Assembly: GCA_003762875.1 (NCBI GenBank)
Contig: RIBL01000008.1
Location: 1-64,000 of the forward strand
Origin: Muribaculaceae bacterium Isolate-110 (HZI)
GTDB lineage: Bacteria > Bacteroidota > Bacteroidia > Bacteroidales > Muribaculaceae
DNA length: 64,000 nt
Reading direction: 5' to 3'
Numbering within the stretch: the stretch's first letter is position 1; each line of letters begins with the position of its first letter. The position numbers were made by a program, and so were the translations under genes. A model generated the notes under the pieces. The model was not told where the DNA came from. It ran no database searches and was given only the letters and a program-made list of their open reading frames with translations. Positions 1 to 7,584 of the stretch are shown here, piece after piece.

Positions 1-114
1 ACCAATGCCTCCGCCGAAGCCTTCAACTCTAAAGTCAAGATCTTCCGCTCGCAAATGCGCGGTGTCCGAGATCGCGATTTCTTCATCTTCCGCCTGGTCA
101 AACTATACGCCTGA
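1..114 (+). CDS. ISL3-family transposase, C-terminal end (partial)
   Basis: Frame 1 is open from the window edge to a TGA at 112-114 and encodes 37 residues. They contain NASAEAFNSKVK and end in FRLVKLYA. This matches the C-terminal end of DDE transposases of the ISL3 (IS204/IS1001/IS1165) group, where the Glu in the SAE(A/S)FN stretch is the last catalytic acidic residue. The rest of the gene lies left of the window, so whether the element is intact cannot be judged. No clear terminal inverted repeat was identified downstream. Confidence 0.75.
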   Translation, partial: TNASAEAFNSKVKIFRSQMRGVRDRDFFIFRLVKLYA

Positions 115-411
115 ATATTTAACACTTTGTTCTGCTCAATTTAACATATGCACCGGAATTTCGGCTTGAACCATATTACTGTACGGCGGCAATTTGCTTT
201 TCCAAGCCATAAGTATGAATGAGTTGATGGATATCTTCCCTCGAAATATATAAGTCCGTCAATGCCTTCAATTTTACCAAAAAACAACATTATCGGTTTC
301 GCTGAATACTACGATTAAAAAGTCCGGCTGCTTTATTTTAGTTCGTACTTGCGGATTTTATAAGACCGGCTCATCGCAATGTCTTGAAGAATAGCGAAAT
401 ATACACTAAAG
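115..411. other. Non-coding stretch after the transposase
   Basis: This A+T-rich stretch holds no convincing ORF. It probably includes the right end of the insertion element, but the boundary cannot be fixed without a second copy or the left end. A GGAATTTCGG word near 152 recurs near 1048. Confidence 0.4.
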
Positions 412-450
412 AGGGTGCAGTTTGCAGTACAAATTCTACAGCACCCTTTT
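412..450 (+). terminator. Hairpin with T tract, possible terminator or IS end
   Basis: AGGGTGC (412-418) pairs with GCACCCT (441-447), followed by TTTTT. An inner pairing GTTTG/CAAAT is possible. It could end the transposase transcript or be part of an IS terminus. Confidence 0.4.
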
Positions 451-502
451 TGCACACCCGCAGTTTCAATATTTTGCGCCGGACGGGGAGAGGGGGAAAA
501 AG

Positions 503-539
503 AAAAACCTCTGAAAATCAACGATTTTCAGAGGTTTTT
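503..539 (-). terminator. Intrinsic terminator of the tRNA-Lys transcript
   Basis: A perfect 12-bp stem, 508-519 with 523-534, closes a 3-nt loop. It has an A tract on one side and a T tract on the other, so it can work on both strands. It lies 28 nt beyond the 3' end of the minus-strand tRNA-Lys. Confidence 0.75.
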
Positions 540-562
540 CATCGGTCTGATAGACCCTTTAG

Positions 563-635
563 TGACCTCGGAGAGGCTCGAACTCTCGACCCACTGATTA
601 AGAGTCAGTTGCTCTACCAACTGAGCTACGAAGTC
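563..635 (-). tRNA. tRNA-Lys (anticodon CTT)
   Basis: The minus strand folds into a full cloverleaf of 73 nt. The acceptor stem is GACTTCG/CGAGGTC with discriminator A. The D arm reads AGCTCAGTTGGTAGAGC. The anticodon stem ACTGA/TCAGT encloses CTCTTAA, giving anticodon CTT. The T arm contains GTTCGAGCC. CCA is not encoded. A promoter lies upstream (702-733) and a terminator downstream (503-539), so it is transcribed alone. Confidence 0.96.
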
Positions 636-701
636 ATCTTATTTTGTGCTTGAGTGATTCGTTTTTGAATCTCTCATGAGGTCTCTCCCTCATTTGCGTT
701 G

Positions 702-733
702 CAAAGGTAGGGAGTTTTTTTGAACTGACCAAA
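702..733 (-). promoter_or_regulatory. Bacteroidetes-type promoter for tRNA-Lys
   Basis: On the minus strand TTTG (730-733) and TACCTTTG (702-709) are separated by 20 nt. This fits the -33/-7 consensus used by the primary sigma factor of Bacteroidetes. Confidence 0.7.
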
Positions 734-1142
734 TGTTTTCGCAACTTTTTTCAAAAAAAGTGCGAAAAAGGTGTTTTTTGGTCGTTTTGGCCTGGAATCG
801 GGGGTAAAATCTGGGGGCGAATTGGCTCAATAGATAATATAATCGAGGTGTGTTGCGTGGTGAGATGTTGCCGGGGCGGATTGGAGAAGGGATAAAATTA
901 TGGACGAGATGGACGTCTTTTCGGAAAATTTGAGCCTAAGTCGAAATTTTTGTGCATATGCCATAGGATTAAATGGTGAGACAGGTGGTGTTCTGCAGCC
1001 CCCCTTATGTCAGGTCGAATTGGGGCGGAGATTAATCTATGATGCATGGAATTTCGGATTAAGCCGAAATTTTTTATGATTTGAGTTCGATATTTGGTGT
1101 ATGTCAGTTTTGCTGTGGGTTCGGTGGTGGTGGGAGGATGAG
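734..1142. other. Intergenic stretch without a gene
   Basis: No ORF with coding character was seen on either strand. It holds a short hairpin followed by a T tract at 1050-1075 (AATTTCGG, 6-nt loop, CCGAAATT) and a related TAAGTCGAAATTTTT word near 932-946. No promoter for a small RNA was recognised. Confidence 0.5.
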
Positions 1143-1174
1143 AAAAACGCCTCCCCCGGCGGTGGGGGAGGCGT
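1143..1174 (-). terminator. Terminator downstream of rng
   Basis: An 11-bp perfect G+C-rich stem, 1147-1157 with 1164-1174, has a 6-nt loop and is followed on the minus strand by five T. It sits 45 nt after the rng stop codon. Confidence 0.8.
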
Positions 1175-1218
1175 GATTATAGTCGGCGGGCCGTAAGTGT
1201 GTGCGGCCCGGGGGGAGG

Positions 1219-2841
1219 CTATTCTTCCTTGGTGCGGTTGTTGGTTCGCGATTTGTTTTTGGTGGCTGATGAGGCTATGTCCTTTTCTTCTTTGAGGTCT
1301 ATCTCGTTGCGCTGGCTGTCGAGCACGCGATATTGGAGATAGGCGAGTGATTCGTCAGGGTAGAGCCTGAACCGGAATCCGTATTCCCATTGCCATTTGC
1401 GGTAGAGGGATGGAAATCCTTTTTTGAGGTAGGCTGCTACGTAGGGGTGGACATACAGGGCAAAGTCTTTGACCTTGAGTGTGTTGACCAGATAGTCGAG
1501 TTTCTCGTGCAGAGTGTCGGTGAAGAGCAGTGACGGCTGTACTTCTCCTTTGCCGTGACAAGAGGGGCAGTCTTCGCTGGTGATGATGTCGAGGGCGGGT
1601 CGTACACGCTGTCGGGTGATCTGCATGAGACCGAATTTGCTCAGGGGCAGGATGTTATGGCGAGCGCGGTCGTTAGCCATGACTTCGCGCATGTGCTCGT
1701 AGAGTTTCTGCCTGTTTTCGGCTTTGTTCATGTCGATGAAGTCGACTACTATGATTCCGCCCATGTCGCGCAGTCTTAGCTGGCGTGCGATTTCGTCGGC
1801 GGCTCGGAGGTTGACTTCGAGGGCGTTGCTTTCCTGGTCGGGTGCGGCTTTTGAGCGGTTGCCTGAGTTTACGTCAATGACGTGGAGTGCCTCGGTATGC
1901 TCGATGATTACGTATGCTCCTGACTTGAACGAGACGGTCTTGCCGAAGGACGATTTGATCTGCCGTGTGATGTTGAAGTGGTCGAATATCGGGGTGTCGC
2001 TGTCGTAGAGCTTGACTATGTCTTTGCTTTCGGGCGAGATGAGTTCGACGTATTTGGCTATCTGGCTGTATGTGTCCTTGTCGTTGACGTGTATGCTCTC
2101 GAAAGTGGGGCTGAAGACGTCGCGCAGCATGCCTACAATGCGGCTTTCCTCTTCAAATATGAGGGCGGGGGCTGTGGCTGTGCGTGCTTTGGCTACGGTC
2201 TCTTCCCAGCATCGGAGCAGTGTGCGGAGTTCGTGGTGAAGGTCGCGTACGCTTTTGCCTTCGGCCGATGTGCGGATGATGATTCCGAAGTTTTTGGGCC
2301 GGATGCTGTCGATGAGCTGTCGGAGGCGGAGTTTTTCCTCGGTGGTCTTGATTTTGGTGGATACCGAAATTTTGTCGCCGAACGGTATGAGCACCATGTA
2401 TCGGCCTGTGAATGTGATTTCGGTGGTGAGTCGCGGGCCTTTGGATGATATTGGCTCTTTGACTATCTGTACGAGTAGTTCCTGCCCTGGCTGAAGCACG
2501 TTGGTTATGGTGCCGTGCTTGTCGATGTCGGGCTGGCGTTTCATCTTTGACACCGAGGCGTCGGTCTTTCGGTCGGTTATGGCGTTTTTGAGGAAGGCCG
2601 AGTAGGTGGAGAATTGCGAACCAAGGTCCAGGTAGTGAAGAAAAGCGTCCTTTTCGTAGCCTACGTTGACGAAGGCGGCGTTAAGACCGGGCATCAGTTT
2701 TTTGACTTTGGCCAGGTATATGTCGCCGACGGCATAGGCGATGTTTCGCGCTTCTTTCTGGAGGGAGACGAGGCGCGAATCTTCCAGCAGGGCTATTGAT
2801 ACCTCGGATGGCTGGACGTCGACGATTAGTTCACTTTTCAT
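1219..2841 (-). CDS. rng: Ribonuclease G/E family endoribonuclease
   Basis: A 540-residue RNase E/G-type endonuclease, which cleaves single-stranded RNA in rRNA maturation and mRNA decay. An S1-like RNA-binding segment lies near residues 35-130 (GDIYLAKVKKLMPGLNAAFV). The metal-binding acidic motifs IDVNSG (about 320) and VVDFIDM (about 364) are present, and a CPSCHGKG zinc-link is near 424. The length fits RNase G rather than full RNase E, because the long C-terminal scaffold is missing. The C-terminal 30 residues are rich in K, R and E. The start ATG gives the usual N-terminus MKSELIVDV. It lies downstream of a small ribosomal-type gene and HU on the same strand, with a structured 187-nt spacer before its start. 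Confidence 0.95.
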   Translation of the reverse strand: MKSELIVDVQPSEVSIALLEDSRLVSLQKEARNIAYAVGDIYLAKVKKLMPGLNAAFVNVGYEKDAFLHYLDLGSQFSTYSAFLKNAITDRKTDASVSKMKRQPDIDKHGTITNVLQPGQELLVQIVKEPISSKGPRLTTEITFTGRYMVLIPFGDKISVSTKIKTTEEKLRLRQLIDSIRPKNFGIIIRTSAEGKSVRDLHHELRTLLRCWEETVAKARTATAPALIFEEESRIVGMLRDVFSPTFESIHVNDKDTYSQIAKYVELISPESKDIVKLYDSDTPIFDHFNITRQIKSSFGKTVSFKSGAYVIIEHTEALHVIDVNSGNRSKAAPDQESNALEVNLRAADEIARQLRLRDMGGIIVVDFIDMNKAENRQKLYEHMREVMANDRARHNILPLSKFGLMQITRQRVRPALDIITSEDCPSCHGKGEVQPSLLFTDTLHEKLDYLVNTLKVKDFALYVHPYVAAYLKKGFPSLYRKWQWEYGFRFRLYPDESLAYLQYRVLDSQRNEIDLKEEKDIASSATKNKSRTNNRTKEE

Positions 2842-2925
2842 TAATGACTTTTGGATGGTTTGGTGTTAAGTGGCGGCGTTGCGGCTTGGCTGCGGTGCCG
2901 GGGGAACGTTACATGCAACAACGCA

Positions 2926-2987
2926 AAGAACAAACTTCGCGCCGGGGACTGACGCAAGGTGTGCGGCCCGGCTGTGAGTTTGTTCTT
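2926..2987 (-). repeat. Two-step inverted repeat in the rng leader
   Basis: AAGAACAAACT (2926-2936) is the exact complement of AGTTTGTTCTT (2977-2987). Inside it GCCGGG (2941-2946) pairs with CCCGGC (2967-2972), with symmetric 4-nt internal loops and a 20-nt apical part. It lies between the 29-residue gene and rng, so it would fold in the mRNA ahead of rng. RNase E/G genes in other bacteria are autoregulated through their 5' leader; that role here is inference. Confidence 0.6.
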
Positions 2988-3028
2988 CGTGTTCGTTGCG
3001 CATTGCTTGGGGCGCGTCGGGCCGTCAA

Positions 3029-3118
3029 TTACTTTTTCTTGTGACGGTTTTTGCGAAGACGCTTTTTGCGCTTGTGTGTAGCCATCTTGTGGCCTTTACG
3101 TTTTTTTCCGCTGGGCAT
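3029..3118 (-). CDS. Small basic ribosomal-type protein (AURKAIP1/COX24, bS22-like)
   Basis: A 29-residue ORF, MPSGKKRKGHKMATHKRKKR and nine further residues, with almost half Lys or Arg. The motif KxxHKMxxHKRKKRLRKNRHKK is that of the AURKAIP1/COX24 C-terminal family, the group of mitochondrial mS38 and mycobacterial bS22, which sit on the small ribosomal subunit. Bacteroidetes genomes commonly encode this short form close to rng. It ends with TAA at 3029-3031 and lies 37 nt downstream of the HU gene, probably co-transcribed with it. It is too short for usual gene callers. Ribosomal location is inferred from the family. Confidence 0.8.
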   Translation of the reverse strand: MPSGKKRKGHKMATHKRKKRLRKNRHKKK

Positions 3119-3155
3119 GATTGCTATTGGTTTATGTTTGACAATTGAAATATAT

Positions 3156-3443
3156 TTAGCACTCGAGGTTGTTCTTTACCTCTTCCATAAACACCTTGGC
3201 GGGCTTGAAAGCAGGGATGCGGTGCTCGGGGATGATGATGGTAGTGTTCTTTGAGATGTTGCGGGCGGTCTTCTCTGAACGGACTTTGGTGATGAAGCTG
3301 CCAAATCCGCGGAGATAAACGCTCTCGCCGTGTGAGAGGGAGTCTTTTACAGTCTCCATGAACTTTTCGATGGTCTCAAGTACGTTGGCTTTGTCGATGC
3401 CGGTTGACTTTGAAATCTCGTTGACAATGTCGGCTTTAGTCAT
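3156..3443 (-). CDS. HU/IHF-family DNA-binding protein
   Basis: A 95-residue histone-like protein. The N-terminal helical dimerisation half (MTKADIVNEISKSTGI...) is followed by the beta-arm region with GFGSF and the FKP motif (IPAFKPAKVF) that contacts DNA. It bends and compacts DNA as a dimer. The length is standard for HU. It is probably the first gene of a unit continuing into the 29-residue protein and perhaps rng. A candidate promoter lies at 3521-3552. HU versus IHF cannot be settled by eye. Confidence 0.93.
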   Translation of the reverse strand: MTKADIVNEISKSTGIDKANVLETIEKFMETVKDSLSHGESVYLRGFGSFITKVRSEKTARNISKNTTIIIPEHRIPAFKPAKVFMEEVKNNLEC

Positions 3444-3520
3444 TTCTAAAGGTGAATTTATAATTGGTTAATATACTTCTCAAAAGCATATCCCCGAGGG
3501 GTGCTCGAGTTTTGCAGGTG

Positions 3521-3552
3521 CAAATATCGCAACTTTTTTTGAATTGACAAAA
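3521..3552 (-). promoter_or_regulatory. Candidate promoter of the HU operon
   Basis: On the minus strand TTTTGTC (3546-3552) is followed about 18 nt later by GATATTTG (3521-3528), an imperfect match to TAnnTTTG. It would leave a leader of about 70 nt before the HU start. Confidence 0.45.
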
Positions 3553-3633
3553 CCTTATGCGATAATATTTTGCATAAATTTCACTTTGTCAGGTGGTTTG
3601 TGTGTTTTTGAGGGTGGACGCGGGTGTCTCTTG

Positions 3634-4395
3634 TCATGTGAAGAGGGGCGGAAGGGCGCGGAGCGAGTGGGTGACGAGTCCGTCGGGGGTCATCGACAAT
3701 GACGGTGACGAGGGGTCGAGCCTGATGGCACGCCAGCCCGATCGGAGCGCGCCGGCGATGTCGGTGTCCGGGTTGTCGCCTATCATGAGGTGGCACGATG
3801 GGTCGGTGAGGCCTGTGCGTTCCATGGCGTGACGATAGAGGCGCGGGTCGGGTTTGTTTATGCCGATGTCATCGCTGAGCACTATGAGGTCTATCAGTGT
3901 GTCGAGACCTACGGTGTGGATTTTGCGGTGTTGCACGTCGGTGAATCCGTTGGACAATATACCTATATTATATGCGTGCGCGCGCAGGTGTCTGACAAGC
4001 TCCATGGCTCCGTTTATCATGCATTTCTGTCGGGCGAGATGGTCGAGATATATGGTGTCCATGCTGCGGGCCTCGGGGGCGAACTCTTCTTCGCTCATGT
4101 CGGGGACGTGCTCCCGTATGGGGTCGAGAAAGCGGTGCATGCGCAGGTAGTCCTGTGTGATTTCGGCACGGTTGTAGCGTTCCCACAGATCGTGGTTGTG
4201 GTGAAGATAGCTCTTTATCCATCGTCCGTATGAGCTGAAGTAGCGGTCGAGATGACAGTCGGCATAGGTGAGACGCAGCGATTCGAGCGAATTGGCCCGA
4301 AAGTCGATGAGTGTATCGTCGAGATCAAGCCACACCCAGCGTGTCCCGGCTATGTAGGCGCGCATCAAGGGGAGCGATGTAGGGTCAGAGTTCAT
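3634..4395 (-). CDS. HAD-superfamily hydrolase, YjjG-like nucleotidase
   Basis: A HAD phosphohydrolase of 253 residues. The nucleophile motif DLDDTLID lies close to the N-terminus, followed by a helical cap, then ILSNGF (motif II), KPDPRLY (motif III lysine) and IGDNPDTDI (motif IV). The spacing and KPDP motif are those of the YjjG type, which dephosphorylates non-canonical pyrimidine nucleotides; the substrate is inferred. The ATG at 4395 is chosen because it overlaps the stop of the upstream transporter gene by 11 nt (aATGAACTCTGA). A longer reading frame to 4449 would run deep into that gene. It is the last gene of the kdsC-like / transporter / HAD unit. Confidence 0.88.
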   Translation of the reverse strand: MNSDPTSLPLMRAYIAGTRWVWLDLDDTLIDFRANSLESLRLTYADCHLDRYFSSYGRWIKSYLHHNHDLWERYNRAEITQDYLRMHRFLDPIREHVPDMSEEEFAPEARSMDTIYLDHLARQKCMINGAMELVRHLRAHAYNIGILSNGFTDVQHRKIHTVGLDTLIDLIVLSDDIGINKPDPRLYRHAMERTGLTDPSCHLMIGDNPDTDIAGALRSGWRAIRLDPSSPSLSMTPDGLVTHSLRALPPLFT

Positions 4396-5074
4396 TGATT
4401 TTCCACCATTTGTATGATTTGGGGGCCTCGGTGTCGAGGTTGCCTTCATAGTGCCGCAGGGCTTTGACGGCGTGCATGGTCACGGGGAGTATGAGCACTT
4501 CGTAGAGGGTCTTGAGCACAGTCTGTGTGGCGATGAGCATTCCAATCTCGCTCCATGCGAGCACTCCGCCGAAGGCTATGGGGAAGAAGATGAGTGAGTC
4601 GACGCCTTCGCCCCAAAGCGATGATACGATGGCACGCAGCGAGAATCCGCGGCCGTCGCCTCCGGCTGCGAGCTTCATGCGCGACATTACGTAGGCATTG
4701 ACCATCGAGCCGCACAGGAAGGCTATGAAGCTGGCTGCAAAGATGCGGGGTACGGCTCCGAATATCATGGACATGGCTTCCTGGCCTGTCCATGACTCGG
4801 CTCCGGGGAGGAGGATGCCCAACTGCAGCAGCAGTGACACGAGGAGGTTCATGCCGAAGCCGAGCCATATCACAAGGCGCGCTTTGGCAAAACCGTAGAC
4901 TTCGACGATGCAGTCGTTGAGTATGTAGGAGATGGGAAATACTATGACGCCGGCCGTAATGGTGAGCGGACCCAGTGGGACGGTCTTGATTTCCATAAGA
5001 TTGCTCACGATGAGACACACGCAGAATGTGACCGCGAGCAGCAGGAAGGTGACTGAGATTTTGGCTTCTTTCAT
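4385..5074 (-). CDS. Queuosine precursor transporter (YhhQ/Vut_1 family)
   Basis: A 229-residue integral membrane protein with about six hydrophobic segments. The conserved N-terminal part contains VSNLMEIKTV and FPISYILNDCIVEVYG, the signature of the DUF165/Vut_1 family. Members of this family import 7-deazaguanine precursors (preQ0 or preQ1) for queuosine tRNA modification. The later motif SSLWGEGVDSLIFFPIAF is also typical. The gene overlaps the upstream HAD gene by 4 nt (ATGA) and the downstream HAD gene by 11 nt, so the three are translationally coupled. No queuosine synthesis genes lie nearby. Confidence 0.88.
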   Translation of the reverse strand: MKEAKISVTFLLLAVTFCVCLIVSNLMEIKTVPLGPLTITAGVIVFPISYILNDCIVEVYGFAKARLVIWLGFGMNLLVSLLLQLGILLPGAESWTGQEAMSMIFGAVPRIFAASFIAFLCGSMVNAYVMSRMKLAAGGDGRGFSLRAIVSSLWGEGVDSLIFFPIAFGGVLAWSEIGMLIATQTVLKTLYEVLILPVTMHAVKALRHYEGNLDTEAPKSYKWWKINEL

Positions 5075-5544
5075 TGGTCAAGGAGCTGGTTGATAAATTC
5101 GCGCACGCAGCCTTCGCCTCCGCGCAGGCTCATGACGTGTATGCCGTCGATGCGTTTCACCTGCGGCATGGCGTCGGCCGGGCATGCGGCTATGCCAGCG
5201 TTGCGCAGCAGTTCGGCACAGTTGACGTCGTCGCCGATATATGCCACCTGACTCATGGTGATGCCCATGGACGAGCATATGTCAAGGGCGGCGGCGAGTT
5301 TTCCGCCGTCACGCTTGCCCTGGACGAGATAGTCGAGTCCGAGTTTTTCGGCGCGGCGTGTCACGATCTCGGTGGTCTCGCTTGTGACGATGCCTACCTT
5401 CACTCCTGCGCGCTGCAGGAGCTGTAGACCCATGCCGTCGCGGGTGTTGAACTTTTTCATTGTGTCGCCCGTGGAGGTGTAATACATGCCACCGTCGGTG
5501 AGAGTGCCGTCCACGTCGGTGAGAAAGAGGCGTATATCGGTCAT
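5071..5544 (-). CDS. kdsC: KdsC-like HAD phosphatase (KDO-8-phosphate type)
   Basis: A 157-residue capless C0-type HAD phosphatase. Motif I is LTDVDGTLTDGG, followed by FNTRDGMGLQLLQRAGVKVGI, the motif II region VTSET, the KRDGGKL lysine segment and YIGDDVNC. The length and motif set are those of KdsC, which removes phosphate from KDO-8-phosphate during lipopolysaccharide inner-core synthesis. Related tetramers act on N-acylneuraminate-9-phosphate, so the substrate is likely but not proven. It is the first gene of the operon, with a perfect -7 box 32 nt upstream of the ATG, back to back with the guaA promoter. Confidence 0.85.
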   Translation of the reverse strand: MTDIRLFLTDVDGTLTDGGMYYTSTGDTMKKFNTRDGMGLQLLQRAGVKVGIVTSETTEIVTRRAEKLGLDYLVQGKRDGGKLAAALDICSSMGITMSQVAYIGDDVNCAELLRNAGIAACPADAMPQVKRIDGIHVMSLRGGEGCVREFINQLLDQ

Positions 5545-5575
5545 GCGCTTGTCGGTAATGGTTAAAATCGGACTG

Positions 5576-5583
5576 CAAAATTA
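5576..5583 (-). promoter_or_regulatory. -7 box of the kdsC operon promoter
   Basis: TAATTTTG on the minus strand exactly matches TAnnTTTG. It lies 32 nt upstream of the kdsC start. No strong TTG box was seen at the expected distance. Confidence 0.55.
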
Positions 5584-5626
5584 CAAAAAAATGTCGTGAT
5601 AGCGTGTTAAATAGCCCGACAATTAC

Positions 5627-5634
5627 TAACTTTG
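5627..5634 (+). promoter_or_regulatory. -7 box of the guaA promoter
   Basis: TAACTTTG on the plus strand exactly matches TAnnTTTG, 40 nt before the guaA ATG. With the minus-strand box at 5576-5583 it makes a compact divergent promoter. Confidence 0.6.
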
Positions 5635-5674
5635 CACATTATAATATAGAATCAATCAGTTCAGAAGTCACTTT

Positions 5675-7198
5675 ATGCAGGAAAAAATCATTATTCTCGA
5701 CTTCGGGTCGCAGACAACGCAGCTCATAGGCCGCCGCATCCGCGAACTCGGCGAGTATTGCGAAATCGTTCCCTACAACAAGTTTCCATACGATGACCCC
5801 TCGGTCATAGGCGTGGTGCTTTCGGGTTCGCCGTTCTCAGTGTATGACGAAAAGGCGTTCCGCACCGAGCTCGACCGTCTGCGCGGTCATCTGCCCGTGC
5901 TTGGCATCTGCTATGGAGCGCAGTTCATATCCTACACATCGGGCGGCTCGGTCGAGCCGGCTCCCTCGCGCGAATATGGCCGTGCCCATCTCTCAAGCAT
6001 CGACACTGCCAATCCTCTGATGCGCGACATCCCTGTCGGCTCGCAGGTGTGGATGAGCCACGGCGACACAATCACTTCGATTCCCGACAATTTCAAGATT
6101 ATAGCCTCGACCGACAAGGTGGCCATAGCAGCCTATCAGGTGGAGGGCGAGCAGACCTGGGGCGTACAGTTCCACCCCGAGGTCTATCACTCGGAGTGCG
6201 GCACTCAGATATTGCGCAACTTTGTCGTAGACATCTGCGGCGGCAAGCGCGACTGGACAGCCGAGTCGTTTATCGAATCGACCGTCAAGGCTCTCCGCGA
6301 GCAGCTCGGTGACGACAAGGTAGTGCTCGGACTGAGCGGCGGTGTTGACTCTTCGGTTGCCGCCGTGCTTCTCAACCGCGCCATCGGCAAGAATCTCACC
6401 TGTATATTTGTCGACCACGGCATGCTGCGCAAAAACGAGTTCCGCGATGTGCTTCATGACTATGAGTGTCTCGGCCTTAACGTGATAGGTGTGGACGCAT
6501 CGGCCAAATTTTTCAGCGAACTTGAAGGCGTGACCGAGCCCGAGCGCAAACGCAAGATTATCGGCAAAGGCTTTATCGATGTTTTTGACGAAGAGGCCCA
6601 TAAGATCAAGGATGTTAAATGGCTCGCACAGGGTACTATCTATCCCGACTGTATCGAGTCGCTCTCCATCACCGGCACAACAATCAAGAGTCACCACAAC
6701 GTGGGCGGACTCCCCGAGAAGATGAATCTCAAGCTCTGCGAGCCGTTGCGTCTGCTCTTCAAGGACGAAGTGCGCTCCGTAGGCCGTCAGCTCGGCATGC
6801 CCGAACATCTCATCAAGCGTCATCCATTCCCCGGCCCCGGTCTGGCAGTGCGCATACTCGGCGACATTACCCCCGAGAAGGTGCGCATACTCCAGGATGC
6901 CGACGATATATTCATCCAGGGTCTGCGCGACTGGGGGCTCTATGACAAGGTGTGGCAGGCCGGCGCGATACTTCTGCCTGTGCAGAGTGTCGGCGTGATG
7001 GGCGACGAGCGCACATATGAGCGCGCCATCGCACTGCGCGCAGTGACATCTACCGATGCCATGACTGCCGACTGGGCTCATCTCCCCTATGACTTCATGG
7101 CATCCGTGAGCAACGACATCATCAACAAGGTGCGTGGTGTCAACCGCGTATGTTATGACATCTCCTCCAAGCCACCGGCAACCATCGAGTGGGAATGA
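5675..7198 (+). CDS. guaA: GMP synthase (glutamine-hydrolysing)
   Basis: A 507-residue full-length GMP synthetase, converting XMP, ATP and glutamine to GMP, the last step of guanine nucleotide synthesis. The class I glutamine amidotransferase half (about 1-195) has the nucleophile in GICYGAQ near residue 80 and the FHPEVYH histidine. The ATP pyrophosphatase half carries the P-loop [10 protein letters not shown] near 218. The C-terminal dimerisation part contains [12 protein letters not shown] and ends in PPATIEWE, as is usual. It is transcribed alone. The stop codon is embedded in the arm of a 37-bp perfect hairpin. Confidence 0.98.
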   Translation: MQEKIIILDFGSQTTQLIGRRIRELGEYCEIVPYNKFPYDDPSVIGVVLSGSPFSVYDEKAFRTELDRLRGHLPVLGICYGAQFISYTSGGSVEPAPSREYGRAHLSSIDTANPLMRDIPVGSQVWMSHGDTITSIPDNFKIIASTDKVAIAAYQVEGEQTWGVQFHPEVYHSECGTQILRNFVVDICGGKRDWTAESFIESTVKALREQLGDDKVVLGLSGGVDSSVAAVLLNRAIGKNLTCIFVDHGMLRKNEFRDVLHDYECLGLNVIGVDASAKFFSELEGVTEPERKRKIIGKGFIDVFDEEAHKIKDVKWLAQGTIYPDCIESLSITGTTIKSHHNVGGLPEKMNLKLCEPLRLLFKDEVRSVGRQLGMPEHLIKRHPFPGPGLAVRILGDITPEKVRILQDADDIFIQGLRDWGLYDKVWQAGAILLPVQSVGVMGDERTYERAIALRAVTSTDAMTADWAHLPYDFMASVSNDIINKVRGVNRVCYDISSKPPATIEWE

Positions 7199-7274
7199 TT
7201 CAGATAGGAGTATAATAAGACAATGGCCGCATTTCAGATGCGGCCATTGTCTTATTATACTCCTATCTGAATCA
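7196..7274 (+). terminator. 37-bp perfect hairpin after guaA
   Basis: Positions 7196-7232 are the exact complement of 7238-7274, leaving a 5-nt loop. The stem has an A+T-rich base and a G+C-rich tip, and includes the guaA stop codon. No T tract follows, so it may act as a processing site or 3'-end stabiliser as well as, or instead of, a terminator. Confidence 0.6.
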
Positions 7275-7584
7275 GTAGTTCTTCAGGATGGAGGGGGTAA
7301 GGGTGATTACTTTTTGCGGGAAGGAGAAAGTCTACATTGCGGATTCGCTGCTGCACGGGCGTCTTGGAGGATTGCACGACAAGAAGTCGATAGTCATGAT
7401 TCTCACCACCGGCATCGGCCAGCTCTCGTGAGGGAGCCGTCGGGGAGAGAGACGCCGGCATCGGTCGTAAAATATTGCCGGAAGTATCAACAAATAGTGT
7501 GAGCGGTGTGTTATAATACTGAATCTCAGCAATGAGATTGCGGTATGAGGCTCAATAAATTTCAACTATTAATACTTCTTGGTT
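7275..7584. other. Intergenic stretch between guaA and the HdeD-like gene
   Basis: No ORF here has recognisable content, although the base composition is not typical of a spacer. A small AATCTCA/TGAGATT hairpin occurs near 7523-7540, ahead of the next gene. It may contain a decayed gene; nothing specific was recognised. Confidence 0.4.

Noticed and set aside
384-653. Plus-strand ORF of 89 residues over the tRNA
   Set aside because: It is the reverse complement of tRNA-Lys plus flanking terminator; this reading (LGEARTLDPLIKSQLLYQLS) is a well-known false protein from tRNA genes.
5993-7081. Long minus-strand ORF of 362 residues inside guaA
   Set aside because: It is a codon-bias shadow of guaA, with no recognisable motif and no start region.
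7255-7565. Short ORFs on both strands between guaA and the HdeD-like gene
   Set aside because: Neither has a recognisable motif nor a supported start; the frames overlap each other and the hairpin.
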